From Hygrophila difformis (lineage: Eukaryota; Streptophyta; Magnoliopsida; Lamiales; Acanthaceae): 64,000 bases of DNA. The notes below the pieces were generated by a model, which was not told where the DNA came from, searched no databases, and saw only the letters and a program-made list of their open reading frames with translations. Where the stretch lies: the NCBI GenBank assembly GCA_030278955.1, contig JAOANR010000014.1, positions 38,391,453 through 38,455,452 of the forward strand, in the 5' to 3' direction. Every line of letters begins with the position of its first letter. Positions within the stretch are counted from its first letter, which is position 1. Shown here piece by piece: positions 11,791-22,234 of this stretch. Made by a program: the position numbers and the translations under genes.

Positions 11791-14787
11791 TGTAATACCC
11801 GAGATTTTTATTGGCGTCCGAAGGAATAAAATTAGTTTCTTAATCCGATCAAGGTCGAATTATCTCCGAGAAGAAGAAAATAATTTATCACAATAAATTA
11901 TTGCTCGGAAATGAAACGCTGATAGATTCAAAAATTCAAAATGGAATAAAAGAGGGAAAGGAAGCCCGAAGACATTCCATGAATTGAGTCAAAATGATTG
12001 GAATTAAATTCAAGAAGGAAAAGAATTATAATTCCAAGAACCCGTGAAGTCGGAAGTATTTTAATTACACAAGTTATTGCACGGGAGTCAAAAGACGACG
12101 AATTGGAAGACGACGAACCCGAGACCGACGGACTTAAGATTTCAAACATGAAATTCATTTTAGTCGAGATAAATTTAAGATAAGAATTTATGATCCGAGA
12201 ATGACCCGAAAAATCGAGCCCGAAAACATAGGAGGACAGAAGTCCGAAAGAGAAGAGAAAAGGCCCGACGGGATCGCACGGCCCAGACCAGGCCGCGCGC
12301 CCTCCGCGCGGATTTTGGCTAGAAACCGCGCCAACCCCGCGCCACCAAGACAGCAGCTGCGACATGACACGTTTTGGCGATTTTCTTACCATATTTTCGT
12401 GTCCCGACGATGGAAACTCAATCCCGGGCTATGGAAGGATATTAGGACGATATTAGGCTGCTCCCTAACCCTAATTTTCGAATTTTTGCAGCCCCCATTC
12501 CTCCCAAACTCTCAAAAACTTCTCCCTTGTTCATCCAAAACCGAAAACCCCAAAATCCCTTGCGTTCTTGAAGTGCCCACGACGAAATCCGAACAAGAGG
12601 GACTTGAAAAGGAGAAGACAGTCCCCTAGGACGTTGGTAAGTGATTTTTGAGTTTATCCAACCATTTTTGAATCCAAAAATCTGATCTAACTAAGGATTT
12701 TTACTTGCGGATTCGGTTCGACTTGAGGAGATTCGTTCGTGACATCCCGTGGATTCCGGACGACCCCGTGACCTCCTAGACATCATCCCCATTGTAAGTT
12801 AATACTTACTTGGTTTTGGCTGACTTAAAATGCAACCAAACATATGGATTTAATAACTCTAAAATCTGTCAACACGAAAAACCCTCGGCGCAACAATTTT
12901 GTGTGAATTTTTCGAACCCTTAAAACTGCTCAAACGGAAAAACATAAAACATGAAAAACGTTCCTAAGACATAGATCTAGTTTGTGTAAAATTTTCATAA
13001 TTTTTCATTGCATTTTGATATCCGAAAATGGCCGAGAACCAACCTGCCTTGAGATTCGAACTTGAAACTGTGACAGGTTTGAAATCGAACCAAAACCCCT
13101 ATTTCGAGAGTTCAAACCAAAAAACTCAAAATTAGACTTTTAATTCTAACACATAACTCTAGGTTGTGTAAAAATTTCAGACATTTTCGGTGATGTTTGC
13201 TATCTCAAATCGCATCGAATATAAACTGCTTTGACAAAACGTTTTGAAATCTGCCTGTGAACATGTCCGAACTTAGTGAGCCTGTTTCTATATTTTCTAG
13301 TCCGAATTGATCTTTGCAATCTAAATGAAAGTTGTAGATAATCATGTCTAGTATATGTGTTTAAAATTTCAGAATTTTTTGAGTCCATTGTTTATGTCAA
13401 AAAGTCGATTTTCTAAACTGTGTCAAATCTGCCACTGGACAGTGAATTGTTTTTGCATTAAACTCGATTTTTGACATATTTCCTCAACTTATTTCGAAAT
13501 TGTTAAAATACAAAAGTTGTTCGTTAGGGTGTTTTGGATAAACTATGAAAATTTCAGATTTTTCGGACTTGAAACGAATTTTTAAGTTAAAAAGGCGTAA
13601 ACTGTGGCGCCGAATGACTTTTAAATCGAGAGATTTTGAAATTTCAAAACGAACGATCAAAGATTTGAAATACGAGGCATCTATACTTTTGAAAAACCCC
13701 GATACATTAAATCAAAACGATACATGAGATACTATGGTGGAGGGTGAGTGCTCTGCAGGGTGCCCCTCTAGCCTTTCTCTTCGGGCCTATAATGGACGAG
13801 AGAATTTAGATGAGATATTACGCCAATCGGCGGGAGATACATGGCCTACACTCTCGGGATCGTCCATATGGACTTCCCGAGGCTCCGGAGTGTTACAGGG
13901 TATGGCAGATACGGCTGCAGGCCGCCGGATCACCGGCTATACAAGATACTTACGACACGGCTGCGGCCGCCGGATCACTGGCTATACAAATTATTAAGAA
14001 ATGGTTACGTAACGGGAAAAAAAAGATTTAATATTTTAAGTATTTATTTATTTATGCATGTCTTTAAATTATGCATTTAAATTATGTCTTTAAATTTCAT
14101 ATCTTATTAAATTGTTATTATGGATTAAATGCATGTTCAAGTACACAATTAAATTATTAATTTTAAATTGATAGATGAATTGTTAGTATGCATGCCTCGG
14201 AGTAAAAATTTAATTATTTAATTAAACCTCTCTATACGTGTGTTAAATTATGATCTTGTGGAAATCCTTGTCTTTTCAAATATGTAATTAAATTATTATT
14301 AGATGAATAAAATTTAAATCATGTCTTGTATGCATATGTTTTTCTTAAATCTAATTAAAGATTTTGAACCCCCTTGATTATAGTAGGTGTTAACTTACTC
14401 AGCACGTTTTGCTGACCAAACCATATTTTTTTCCTTTTTCTTTCAGAGTATGAGGATTATGCATCATCATATGCATACATGGGAACATTCGGGAAAAACT
14501 CTATTTTTAAATTCCTGCATTTAATTACAACTTGCATGAACGGGCCTGTTTAACCCGTGTTTTGGCCATGTCGGCCCTATACTTAAATTCCGCTGCATTA
14601 TACATATGTAAATATTACTTTCCGCTGCAACTTTGATATTATGATTTTTAAATTATATTATAATGGGCTGTTTGAATATTTTAAATTCTGAAAAACCATA
14701 GCCTTGCATCTCTTTAGCAAGCTCGGAGAAACCGTGTCTTGCTAGGGAGGTGTGGCGGTGACATCCCGGCCTGGGTTAGGTGTTACA
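11791..14787 (+). mobile_element. Solo LTR C (2997 bp)
   Basis: Starts TGTAATACCCGAG, ends ...GGTGTTACA, and is flanked by the 5-bp TSD ATAGA (11786-11790, 14788-14792). Copy 2 of the host element shows the uninterrupted site (CTGATAGATCTGCC near 45290). No second LTR, PBS or interior is present, so it is a solo LTR left by LTR-LTR recombination. Its 3' 200 bases (GCAAGCTCGGAGAAACCGTG...) are shared with LTRs B, D, E and F. At 13915-13990 two units with the hairpin GCCGG/CCGGC are seen. A GC-rich tract (12270-12350) may be the promoter/leader zone. Confidence 0.93.
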
Positions 14788-14792
14788 ATAGA

Positions 14793-15220
14793 TCTGCCCT
14801 GGAAACACTTATTCGACTGTTTTCAGGAGATCGATCATAAGCTCTTCTTGTGATTTCTGCTTTGGAACCATGGTTGCTTTACCTTTTTGGTGTAAAGCTT
14901 GTACAGGTCCAAATGCATCTCTAATATTGGCTTGGTTATTCTTGGAAGATCCAGGAATATCCTTCTGCCTTTTCTTGATATCCGAAATGTCAAATTTCAG
15001 ATTCAAAATCTCTTTCTTTAGATCTTGAAATAATTTCAAGATCTCCTCTGTTGACTGATTCAAGTTATCTATTTTTCCAGGTATAATTAATACCCGGTTA
15101 CCATAATTTGAATCATTTTTTGGATTTCCCTTAAGTCCTGTGAGAACTTAGAGCTATCCGGATCAATTTCTTTCCAGTCTGTTCTTCTCATTTTTAGGAA
15201 AGAAACTAATTTTGATAATA
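14793..15220 (-). pseudogene. VAP-like small ORF relic, copy 1
   Basis: The minus reading frame at 14809-15063 (84 codons) matches the C-terminal part of the 135-codon ORF of copy 2 (45314-45721). It has the heptad-like stretch STEEILKLFQDLKKEILNL, a likely coiled coil, as in virion-associated proteins of caulimovirids. The upstream part (15064-15190) is recognisable but out of frame. It overlaps the start of the coat-protein ORF by ATGA in copy 2; here the solo LTR TSD stands just beyond that point. Confidence 0.65.
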
Positions 15221-15397
15221 TCTTGTCCCATGGACAAGTTCAAGAAATTCCTTTGAATTTTCTATTTTTTATTTCCAAAATTTGGAAATAACTCGTGGGT
15301 TTCAAATTAATTGAATCCATTAAATAATTAAATCTTCTCCATTAAGAAATAAAATATTATAAATAATATAATTAATATGTTCTTCAATAAAACCTAG

Positions 15398-15409
15398 GCT
15401 CTGATACCA
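15398..15409 (-). promoter_or_regulatory. Primer-binding site, caulimovirid copy 1
   Basis: Minus-strand TGGTATCAGAGC, complementary to initiator tRNA-Met, as used by caulimovirid reverse transcriptase. A TATATAA-like box stands about 25 bases upstream (15434-15440). Confidence 0.85.
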
Positions 15410-15511
15410 ATTTTCAAGCGCGTTGGGTGTTGGTTATATAATGAAAAATTAAGTATATAGAGAAAGGACTAAAGTAAATAAGGTCAAACTTTTATGGGGT
15501 TGAAGTGAAAG

Positions 15512-15661
15512 AAAGGAAAAGTTGTTGGGATCATTTATTAATTTCAAATAGGTCCTTTGGCCTGAATTTTTCAAAACTGTGTTTATAATGGCCTTTTGCA
15601 ACTTTTAGTGGCTAAAAAGCGGAATAGCCTCCTTTTGTTGGCCTTTTAAAAACATTAACCC
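15512..15661 (-). repeat. Right terminal inverted repeat of copy 1
   Basis: Reverse complement begins GGGTTAATGTTTTT and carries spaced GGCCAx motifs, TTTGAAATTA and CCAACAACTTTTC in the same order as the left repeat. The TSD ATTAAGTTT follows at 15662-15670. Confidence 0.8.
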
Positions 15662-15751
15662 ATTAAGTTTGTGTATTTGAAGCTTTTTTTGTAGCCTGGA
15701 AATATATGCTTCTAATTTATGTTTCCATGTTTCTGATTGTGTGTGTGTTTT

Positions 15752-18333
15752 TGTAATACCCTACATTATTCTAAATATATTTTAAATTAATCCATTTATT
15801 TATATATTAAACTCATTTTATTACGTGTGTAATTGCTATACGCATAATTATTAATTAACACTTTATGTTATAATAATAATAATAATAACAACAAAACAAT
15901 CTATATATATACATAGCAAAATAATTGGAAACAAATATTTAGTCTATATTTATTAATATGACAAGATTCACTCTATTTTTAGTATATTGTCAAACCCAAT
16001 ATGATAGGAAAAGATTTGGAATAAATCTTTGATTCCAAATCTCTAAATCTAACGCCGCTCTTTCAAAATTTAATCTTCTTTATCTATTGTGCTATTCAAA
16101 TCAATTCTATGTACACAAAAAAATAAAATAGAAGGAATTAATGATTAACTACAAAAATATATATTATATATTTAATGTAGCATATCTTTAAGATGATATG
16201 CAATATATATTATATATTTAATATATGTGTAGGATATCTAGACGACAACAAGAAGATAGTTGGAGTAAATCTTGGGAAGATTTAACTTCCAATTCTGCCG
16301 ACCCTTCACCCCTTTTTAAACCACATTCCCATCATCTTCATATCTTGATGCTAAAAAAAAATTTATACGTACAAAAAAGAAAAAAAAAGAGAGGGAATAA
16401 CGAAGAGAATAGAAAAAAAATACAGAGATTAGATCGTTGAACGAGTTCGACGGAGAAGAAGGCACCTTGGACGAGATCCAACACTCCACAGCCGTAGGTT
16501 GGTGGTGAGAAGGAGGGAGAACGAAGGATCTCGGAGGGAGAACGAAGGACGTGGAAGCCACGCCTACGAATCGACGAGCCGGATAATCCAAATTTAGGTA
16601 AGTTAGCGCTTACTGTGGTTCTGGGTTGTTAAAATCTACCGAATACATAGATCTAAATAAAGAACCCTAAAAATCTGTCAACAAATGAATCCTACGGCGC
16701 AATGTTTTTATTTGAATTTTTCGACGCTTAAAACTATTCAAACGGAAAAATTTAAAATACGAAAAACGCTCCTAAGACACTGACCTAGTTCATGTAAAAT
16801 TTTCATAATTTTTCATCGTCTTTTGATATCTGAAAACAGTCAAAAACTAATCTGCTCCAGAATTCGATCTTGAACGGTGACAGATTCTTAGTCCGAACTT
16901 GTGGTTGATTTTTACATTAGATCTGGACTGATTTAGAAATAGTGTTAAATATAAGAATTGTAGATCTATAAGTTTAGAATACCTCTGTAAATTTTTAGAA
17001 TTTTCCGTTAAGATTTGTACCTCTGAATATGAATTGAACCAATCTGCATTCTTACCGAATTCATGAAAGCTGACAGAAATTAGTTTTGAACTTGATCCAA
17101 AGATTAACCACTGATCCGAGGAGAATTGGGCTTTGCATACTAAATGAAATTTGTAGATAATTGTCTTAAATATCTTCCTGTAAAATTTCATCGAATTAGG
17201 AGTTCGTTTGCTATGGTAGATTCTGAAATTATGAAAATGTTGTTGTAAAAATTCGGACAGATTATTAACCTGATGAAAATCCACGTTTTTGACTCGCTTC
17301 CGTAACCCGGATCAAAAAACTTAAAACACGAAACTTGTTTGTCTCTGTGTTTTCGAGTCCCTGGTAAAATTTTAAAATTTTTGGACTTAAACTGATTTTT
17401 AATTAATTTTGGAGTAAACAGTGGTTTTGACAAAGTCAAATCTTGAAAATCTTGTTTAACGGTGAAATTAGCCTTTAAGGTTTAAACGATTGGGAATTCC
17501 TTTGAAATAAAATACACATGAAATATAATGCTTGCCCGCAAGGCAATTGAGATATAATGCTTGCCGAAAGGCAATTGATATATAATGCTTGCCGAACGAT
17601 AATTGAGATATAATGCTTGCCGAAAGGCAATTGAGATATAATGCTTGCCGAAAGGCAATTGATATATAAAGTTTGCCGAATGGCAATTGAGATATAAACA
17701 TGAGACGTGAGATATGAAACTAGAAGACTCGAAAATTGTCCTTTTAGACTAGGCTTTTAAAATTATGTCCTACAGTTACATTACTTTGCAAGCTGTATTC
17801 ATGGTCTTATGAAATCCTTGTCTTTTAAATTATGCGGTTAAATTGTTATTAGATGAATACATTAAATCATGTCTTGTATGCACATATTTTCTTTAAATAT
17901 TAAATAATGGCTTTGAAACCCCACGATCATGTATGTGTTAACTTACTCTGCAAGTTGTGCTGACCCAAACCATTTCTTTTTTTTTTCCTACAGAGCATGT
18001 GGATTATACTTGAGCACGTACATGCATGAGATTTTTGGGAACACTTTATTTTTAAATTTTGCATTAGACTATAGTATGAACGGGCCAGTTTAACTCGTGT
18101 TTTGGCCATGTTGGCCTAATTTTTAAATTCCGCTGCATTATATATATAAATATTACATTCCGCTAACTTTGTTATTTGTATTTTCGAATTATATTACAAT
18201 GGGCTGTTTGAATGTTTAAATTCTAAAAAACCATAGCCTTGCATCTCTTTCGCAAGCTCGGAGAAACCGTGTCTTGCTAGGGAGGTGTGGCGGTGACATC
18301 CCGACCTGGGTTACCAAAAATCGGGGTGTTACA
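15752..18333 (+). repeat. 5' LTR of element B
   Basis: TGTAATACCCTAC...GGTGTTACA. Shares its last 200 bases with LTRs C-F, but its first 800 bases differ from those of C and E. Holds the hairpin array at 17513-17700. Confidence 0.92.
17513..17700 (+). repeat. 28-bp GNRA-like hairpin array in LTR B
   Basis: Six tandem 28-bp units; each sense-strand unit can fold as TTGCC-GAAA-GGCAA, a 5-bp stem with a GNRA-type tetraloop. The same array is in the 3' LTR (20870-21052) and, in more copies, in LTR F (27812-28095, 32330-32610). Confidence 0.85.
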
Positions 18334-19097
18334 GAGTGGTATCTGAGCCCGAAATATTTTAAAACTATTTTAAACTATTATTTTTAAAGCTATTATTTTT
18401 AAGCTATTACTATATCTATAGAGCCCAATTATTATTTTTAAATTTAAAGCCCAAATCGTTAGCCCAAAAGTTTTTAGAAGCCCAAATATTTTTAAAGAAG
18501 TCCAAAAAGTTATTATTTTCAGCCCAATATAGAGGTCCGAAAATTTTTACTCATACTTTTAAATTTTCCATGGAATAAATTTTATTTTAAACCACATGGA
18601 AAAATAAATACAGTGCATAAAATTATTTTTGGGGGGATTATCATTTGCATACATGCATTCATTTAATTATATATCTAAATCCATTGATTAGATGATTCTT
18701 GCAGTCAATAAATTTTACTGCTTGAATGCACTTTTAGATTCTCATATTCACCTTAGACATCGTTCTTTAGCATTGACCTTATCAACTCAAAGCTCTAAAT
18801 ATCATAAGACACTCACATCTCTCCCAAAATCATTATGAAGCAGTTATGGGGACATAACTGCGATCCTAATGGGGAGGATGCAACAGCCTAATAAGCATTT
18901 TACTTTAGCATACTCTGCACTAATACGTTATCTCTATATCTCACATGTACATTTCCTTAAACTTTGATCATTCAAATGAATTACTCTATCCTTATATGAT
19001 AGGTGACTTCGAGGACGAAGTCGATTCTTAAGGAGGGTAGAATGTAATACCCGAGAGTCAACTTCGAGGACGAAGTTTATTCTTAAGGATGATAGAC
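18334..19097 (+). other. Interior of element B with two LTR-start junctions
   Basis: Apart from the PBS and the last eight codons of a lost pol gene, the interior is A/T-rich and non-coding. Its right end holds two successive purine-tract plus LTR-start junctions: GGAGGGTAGAA then TGTAATACCCGAG at 19041-19056, and about 45 bases later GGATGATAGAC then TGTAATACCCTAC at 19086-19110. Only the second is the LTR boundary in use. Confidence 0.85.
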
Positions 19098-21687
19098 TGT
19101 AATACCCTACATTATTCTAAATATATTTTAAATTAATCCATTTATTTATATATTGAACTCATTTTATTACGTGTGTAATTGCTATACGCATAATTATTAA
19201 TTAACACTTTATTCAATTTTTTAATAATAACATTAATAACAACAAAACAATCTATATATATAAATAGCAAAATAATTGGAAACAAATATTTAGTCTATTT
19301 ATTAATATGACAAGATTCACTCTATTTTTAGTATATTGTCAAACCCAATATGATAGGAAAAGATTTGGAATAAATCTTTGATTCTAAATCTCTAAATCTA
19401 ACACCCATTGCTCTTTCAAAATTTAATATTCTTCATCTATTGTGCTATTCAAATCAATTCTATGTACACAAAAAAATAAAATAGAAGGAATTAATAAATA
19501 ACTACAACAATATATATTATATATTTAATGTAGCATATCTTTAAGATAATATGCAATATATATTATATATTTAATAAATGTGTAGGATATCTAGAAGACA
19601 ACAAGAAGATAGTAGGAGTAAATCTTGGGAAGATTTAACTTCCAATTCTGCCGACCCTTCACCCCTTTTTAAACCACATTCCCATCATCTTCATATCTTG
19701 TTGCTAAAAAAAGATTTATACGTACAAAAAAGAAAAAAAAAGAGAGAAGAACGAAGAGAATAGAAAAAAAATACAGAGATTAGATCGTTGAACGAGTTCG
19801 ACGGAGAAGAAGGCACCTTGGACGAGATCCAACACTCCACAGCCGTAGGTTGGTGGTGAGAAGGAGGCATAACGAAGGATCTCGGAGGGAGAACGAAGGA
19901 CGTGGAAGCCACGCCTACGAATCGACGAGCCGAATAATCCAAATTTAGGTAAGGTAGTGCTTACTGTGGTTCTGGGTTGTTAAAATCTACCGAATACATA
20001 GATCTAAATAAAGAACCTTAAAAATCTGTCAACAAATGAATCCTACGGTGCAATATTTTTATGTGAATTTTTCAAACCCTTAAAACTATTCAAACGGAAA
20101 AACTTAAAACACAAAAAATGCTCCTAGGACACTAATCTAGTTCATGTAAAATTTTCATAATTTTTCATCATCTTTTGATATCTGAAAACGGTCGAAAACT
20201 AATCTGCTCCAGATTCGATCTTGAACGGTGACAGATTCTTAGTCCGAACTTGTGGTTGATTTTTACATTAGATCTGGACCGATTTAGAAATAGTGTTAAA
20301 TATAAGAATTGTAGATCTATAAGTTTAGAACACCTCTGTAAAGTTTTAGAATTTTCCGTTAAGATTTGAACCTCCGAATATGAACCGAACCAATCTGTGT
20401 TCTTACCAAATTCATGAAAGCTGACAGAAATTAGTTTCAAATTTGATCCAAAGATTAACCACTGATCCGACGAGAATTGGGCTTTGCGTTCTAAATGAAA
20501 GTTGTAGATAATTGTCTTAAATATCTTCCTGTAAAATTTCATCGAACTAAAAGTTTGGTTGCTATGGTAGATTCTGAAATTATGAAACTGCTGTTGTAAA
20601 AATTCGGACAGATTATTAACCTGATGAAAATCCACGTTTTTGACTCGCTTCCGAAACTCTAATTGAAAAACTTAAAACACGAAACTTGTTCGTCTCTATG
20701 TTTTCAAGTCCCTGGTAAAATTTCAACATTTTTAGACTTAAAACTGATTTTTAATTAATTTTGGAGTAAACAGTGGTTTTGACAAAGTCAAATCTTGAAA
20801 ATCTTGTTGAACGGTGAAATTAGCCTTTAAGGTTTAAACGATTGGGAATTCCTTTGAAATAAAATACACATGAAATATAATACTTTCCCGCAAGGCAATT
20901 GAGATATAATGCTTGCCGAAAGGCAAATGATATATAATGCTTTCCGAACGACAATTGAGATATAATGCTTGCCGAAGGGCAATTGGGATATAATGCTTGC
21001 CGAAAGGCAATTGATATATAAAGTTTGCCGAATGGCAATTGAGATATAAACATGAGACGTGAGATATGAAACTAGAAGACTCGAAAATTGTTCCTTCTAG
21101 ACTAGGCTTTTAAAATTATGTCCTACAGTTATATTACTTTGCAAGCTGTATTCATGGTCTTATGAAATCCTTGTCTTTTAAATTATGCGGTTAAATTATT
21201 ATTAGATGAATACATTAAATCATGTCTTGTATGCACATATTTTCTTTAAATATTAAATAATGGTTTTGAAACCTCACGATCATGTATGTGTTAACTTACT
21301 CAGCAAGTTGTGCTGACCCAAAACCATTTCTTTTTTCTTTCCTACAGAGCATGTGGATTATACTTGAGCACGTACATGCATGAGATTTTTGGGAACACTT
21401 TATTTTTAAATTTTGCATAGACTATAGTATGAACGGGCCTGTTTAACCCGTGTTTTGGCCATGTTGGCCCAATTTTTAAATTCTGCTGCATTATATATAT
21501 AAATATTACATTCCGCTGCAACTTTGTTATTAGTATTTTCGAATATATTACAATGGGTTGTTTGAATGTTTAAATTCTGAAAAACCATAGCCTTGCATCT
21601 CTTTCGCAAGCTCGGAGAAACCGTGTCTTGCTAGGGAGGTGTTGCGGTGACATCCCGACCTAGGTTACCAAAAATTGGGGTGTTACA
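19098..21687 (+). repeat. 3' LTR of element B
   Basis: Counterpart of 15752-18333 with a hairpin array at 20870-21052 in which some units have lost pairing (for example CTTTCCGAACGACAATTG). Confidence 0.92.
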
Positions 21688-21779
21688 GTTTTTCTACCTA
21701 ATGCATGTTCCGATTCAATTTATGGCAATTACTGAGTATTTTAGTGATCTGAATTTTAAAGTCATTGTGGGATGATTTT

Positions 21780-21990
21780 GTCTCTCTGCCATCCACTTAT
21801 TTGCTCTTGTTGAAAATGATGAAGAAATGTTGTTACAGCATTTTTTAGGAGGATTAAATGAGAAATTTGAAAGTGCTAGCAATCATATTATGTTGTTGGA
21901 TCATTTGCCATCTATTGATCGACCATCTTTTTTGGCTACACCTTCATCATTCATTCCTTAGAGATGAATTCTTGAAAATTTCAATGAGGG
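21780..21990 (+). pseudogene. Copia-type gag fragment
   Basis: About 21812-21925 reads EMLLQHFLGGLNEKFESAS followed by an ILLMD-like LLDHLPSID motif, the pattern of the gag (UBN2) domain of Ty1/Copia polyproteins. Only some 60 codons remain and no LTR is seen around it. It is the material into which element B's right flank runs (21693 on). Confidence 0.5.
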
Positions 21991-22094
21991 AATCAAATTT
22001 CCTGAGTTGATTAGTTAAGAGGTGAAAATTTTTAATGTTTACTGCTAGTGTGTTCTCTTGTTTCATCCCATCTAAAAAAATTTAATCAACTAAA

Positions 22095-22234
22095 AAAATT
22101 GCCTGGATGCAACGACACGTTTTCGTCGTCTATGTCGTTGCCTCCAGGCAATAACATAATCGACGAAAACGTGTTGTTGCCTTGTTGGTAGCCTCCCGCC
22201 CTTCGTTGAAAATTTTGTCTCCAGGAAATAACAT
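22095..22234. repeat. GCAACGAC-box transposon remnant, left part
   Basis: Boxes of GCAACGAC/GTCGTTGC and TTTTCGTCG alternate with TTGCCTTGTTGGTAGCC. The sequence continues at 24979 after the solo LTR; together they contain a 78-bp unit (AATAACATAATCGA...TTGAAAATTTTGT) twice. Such boxes resemble CACTA subterminal repeats, but I find no terminal CACTA, so the class is open. Confidence 0.5.

Larger units (their letters stand above)
9461..15661 (-). mobile_element. TIR-bounded caulimovirid element, copy 1 (deleted)
   Basis: A caulimovirid (pararetroviral) genome relic lies between terminal inverted repeats that start GGGTTAAT and end ATTAACCC. Perfect 9-bp duplications ATTAAGTTT flank it at 9452-9460 and 15662-15670. 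Sense strand is minus. Compared with copy 2 (39096-46176), about 4.1 kb from the 3' ORF through the movement-protein region is missing; the junction is near 10460-10490. Later insertions are a CACTA MITE (11374-11547) and a solo LTR (11791-14787). Without those, about 3.0 kb of the element remains. Caulimovirids lack integrase and endogenous copies normally have no TSD, so the 9-bp TSD, a Mutator-superfamily hallmark, is unexpected. Confidence 0.8.
15752..21687 (+). mobile_element. LTR element B with tiny interior
   Basis: Complete element flanked by the 5-bp TSD GTTTT (15747-15751, 21688-21692). LTRs are 15752-18333 (2582 bp) and 19098-21687 (2590 bp); the interior 18334-19097 is only 764 bp and codes for no gag or pol. 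The PBS is TGGTATCTGAGC (18337-18348), one base off the initiator tRNA-Met complement. Near the right end the codons for DFEDEVDS and a stop (19005-19031) are left from a Gypsy (chromovirus-like) polyprotein and overlap the purine tract. The two LTRs differ by many scattered bases and small indels, so it is older than elements A and F. It must be moved in trans. Confidence 0.93.

Noticed and set aside
9461..15661. An ordinary LTR retrotransposon
   Set aside because: Ends are inverted and not direct repeats, TSD is 9 bp, gene content is coat/VAP-like caulimovirid, and no integrase is seen in the fuller copy 2.
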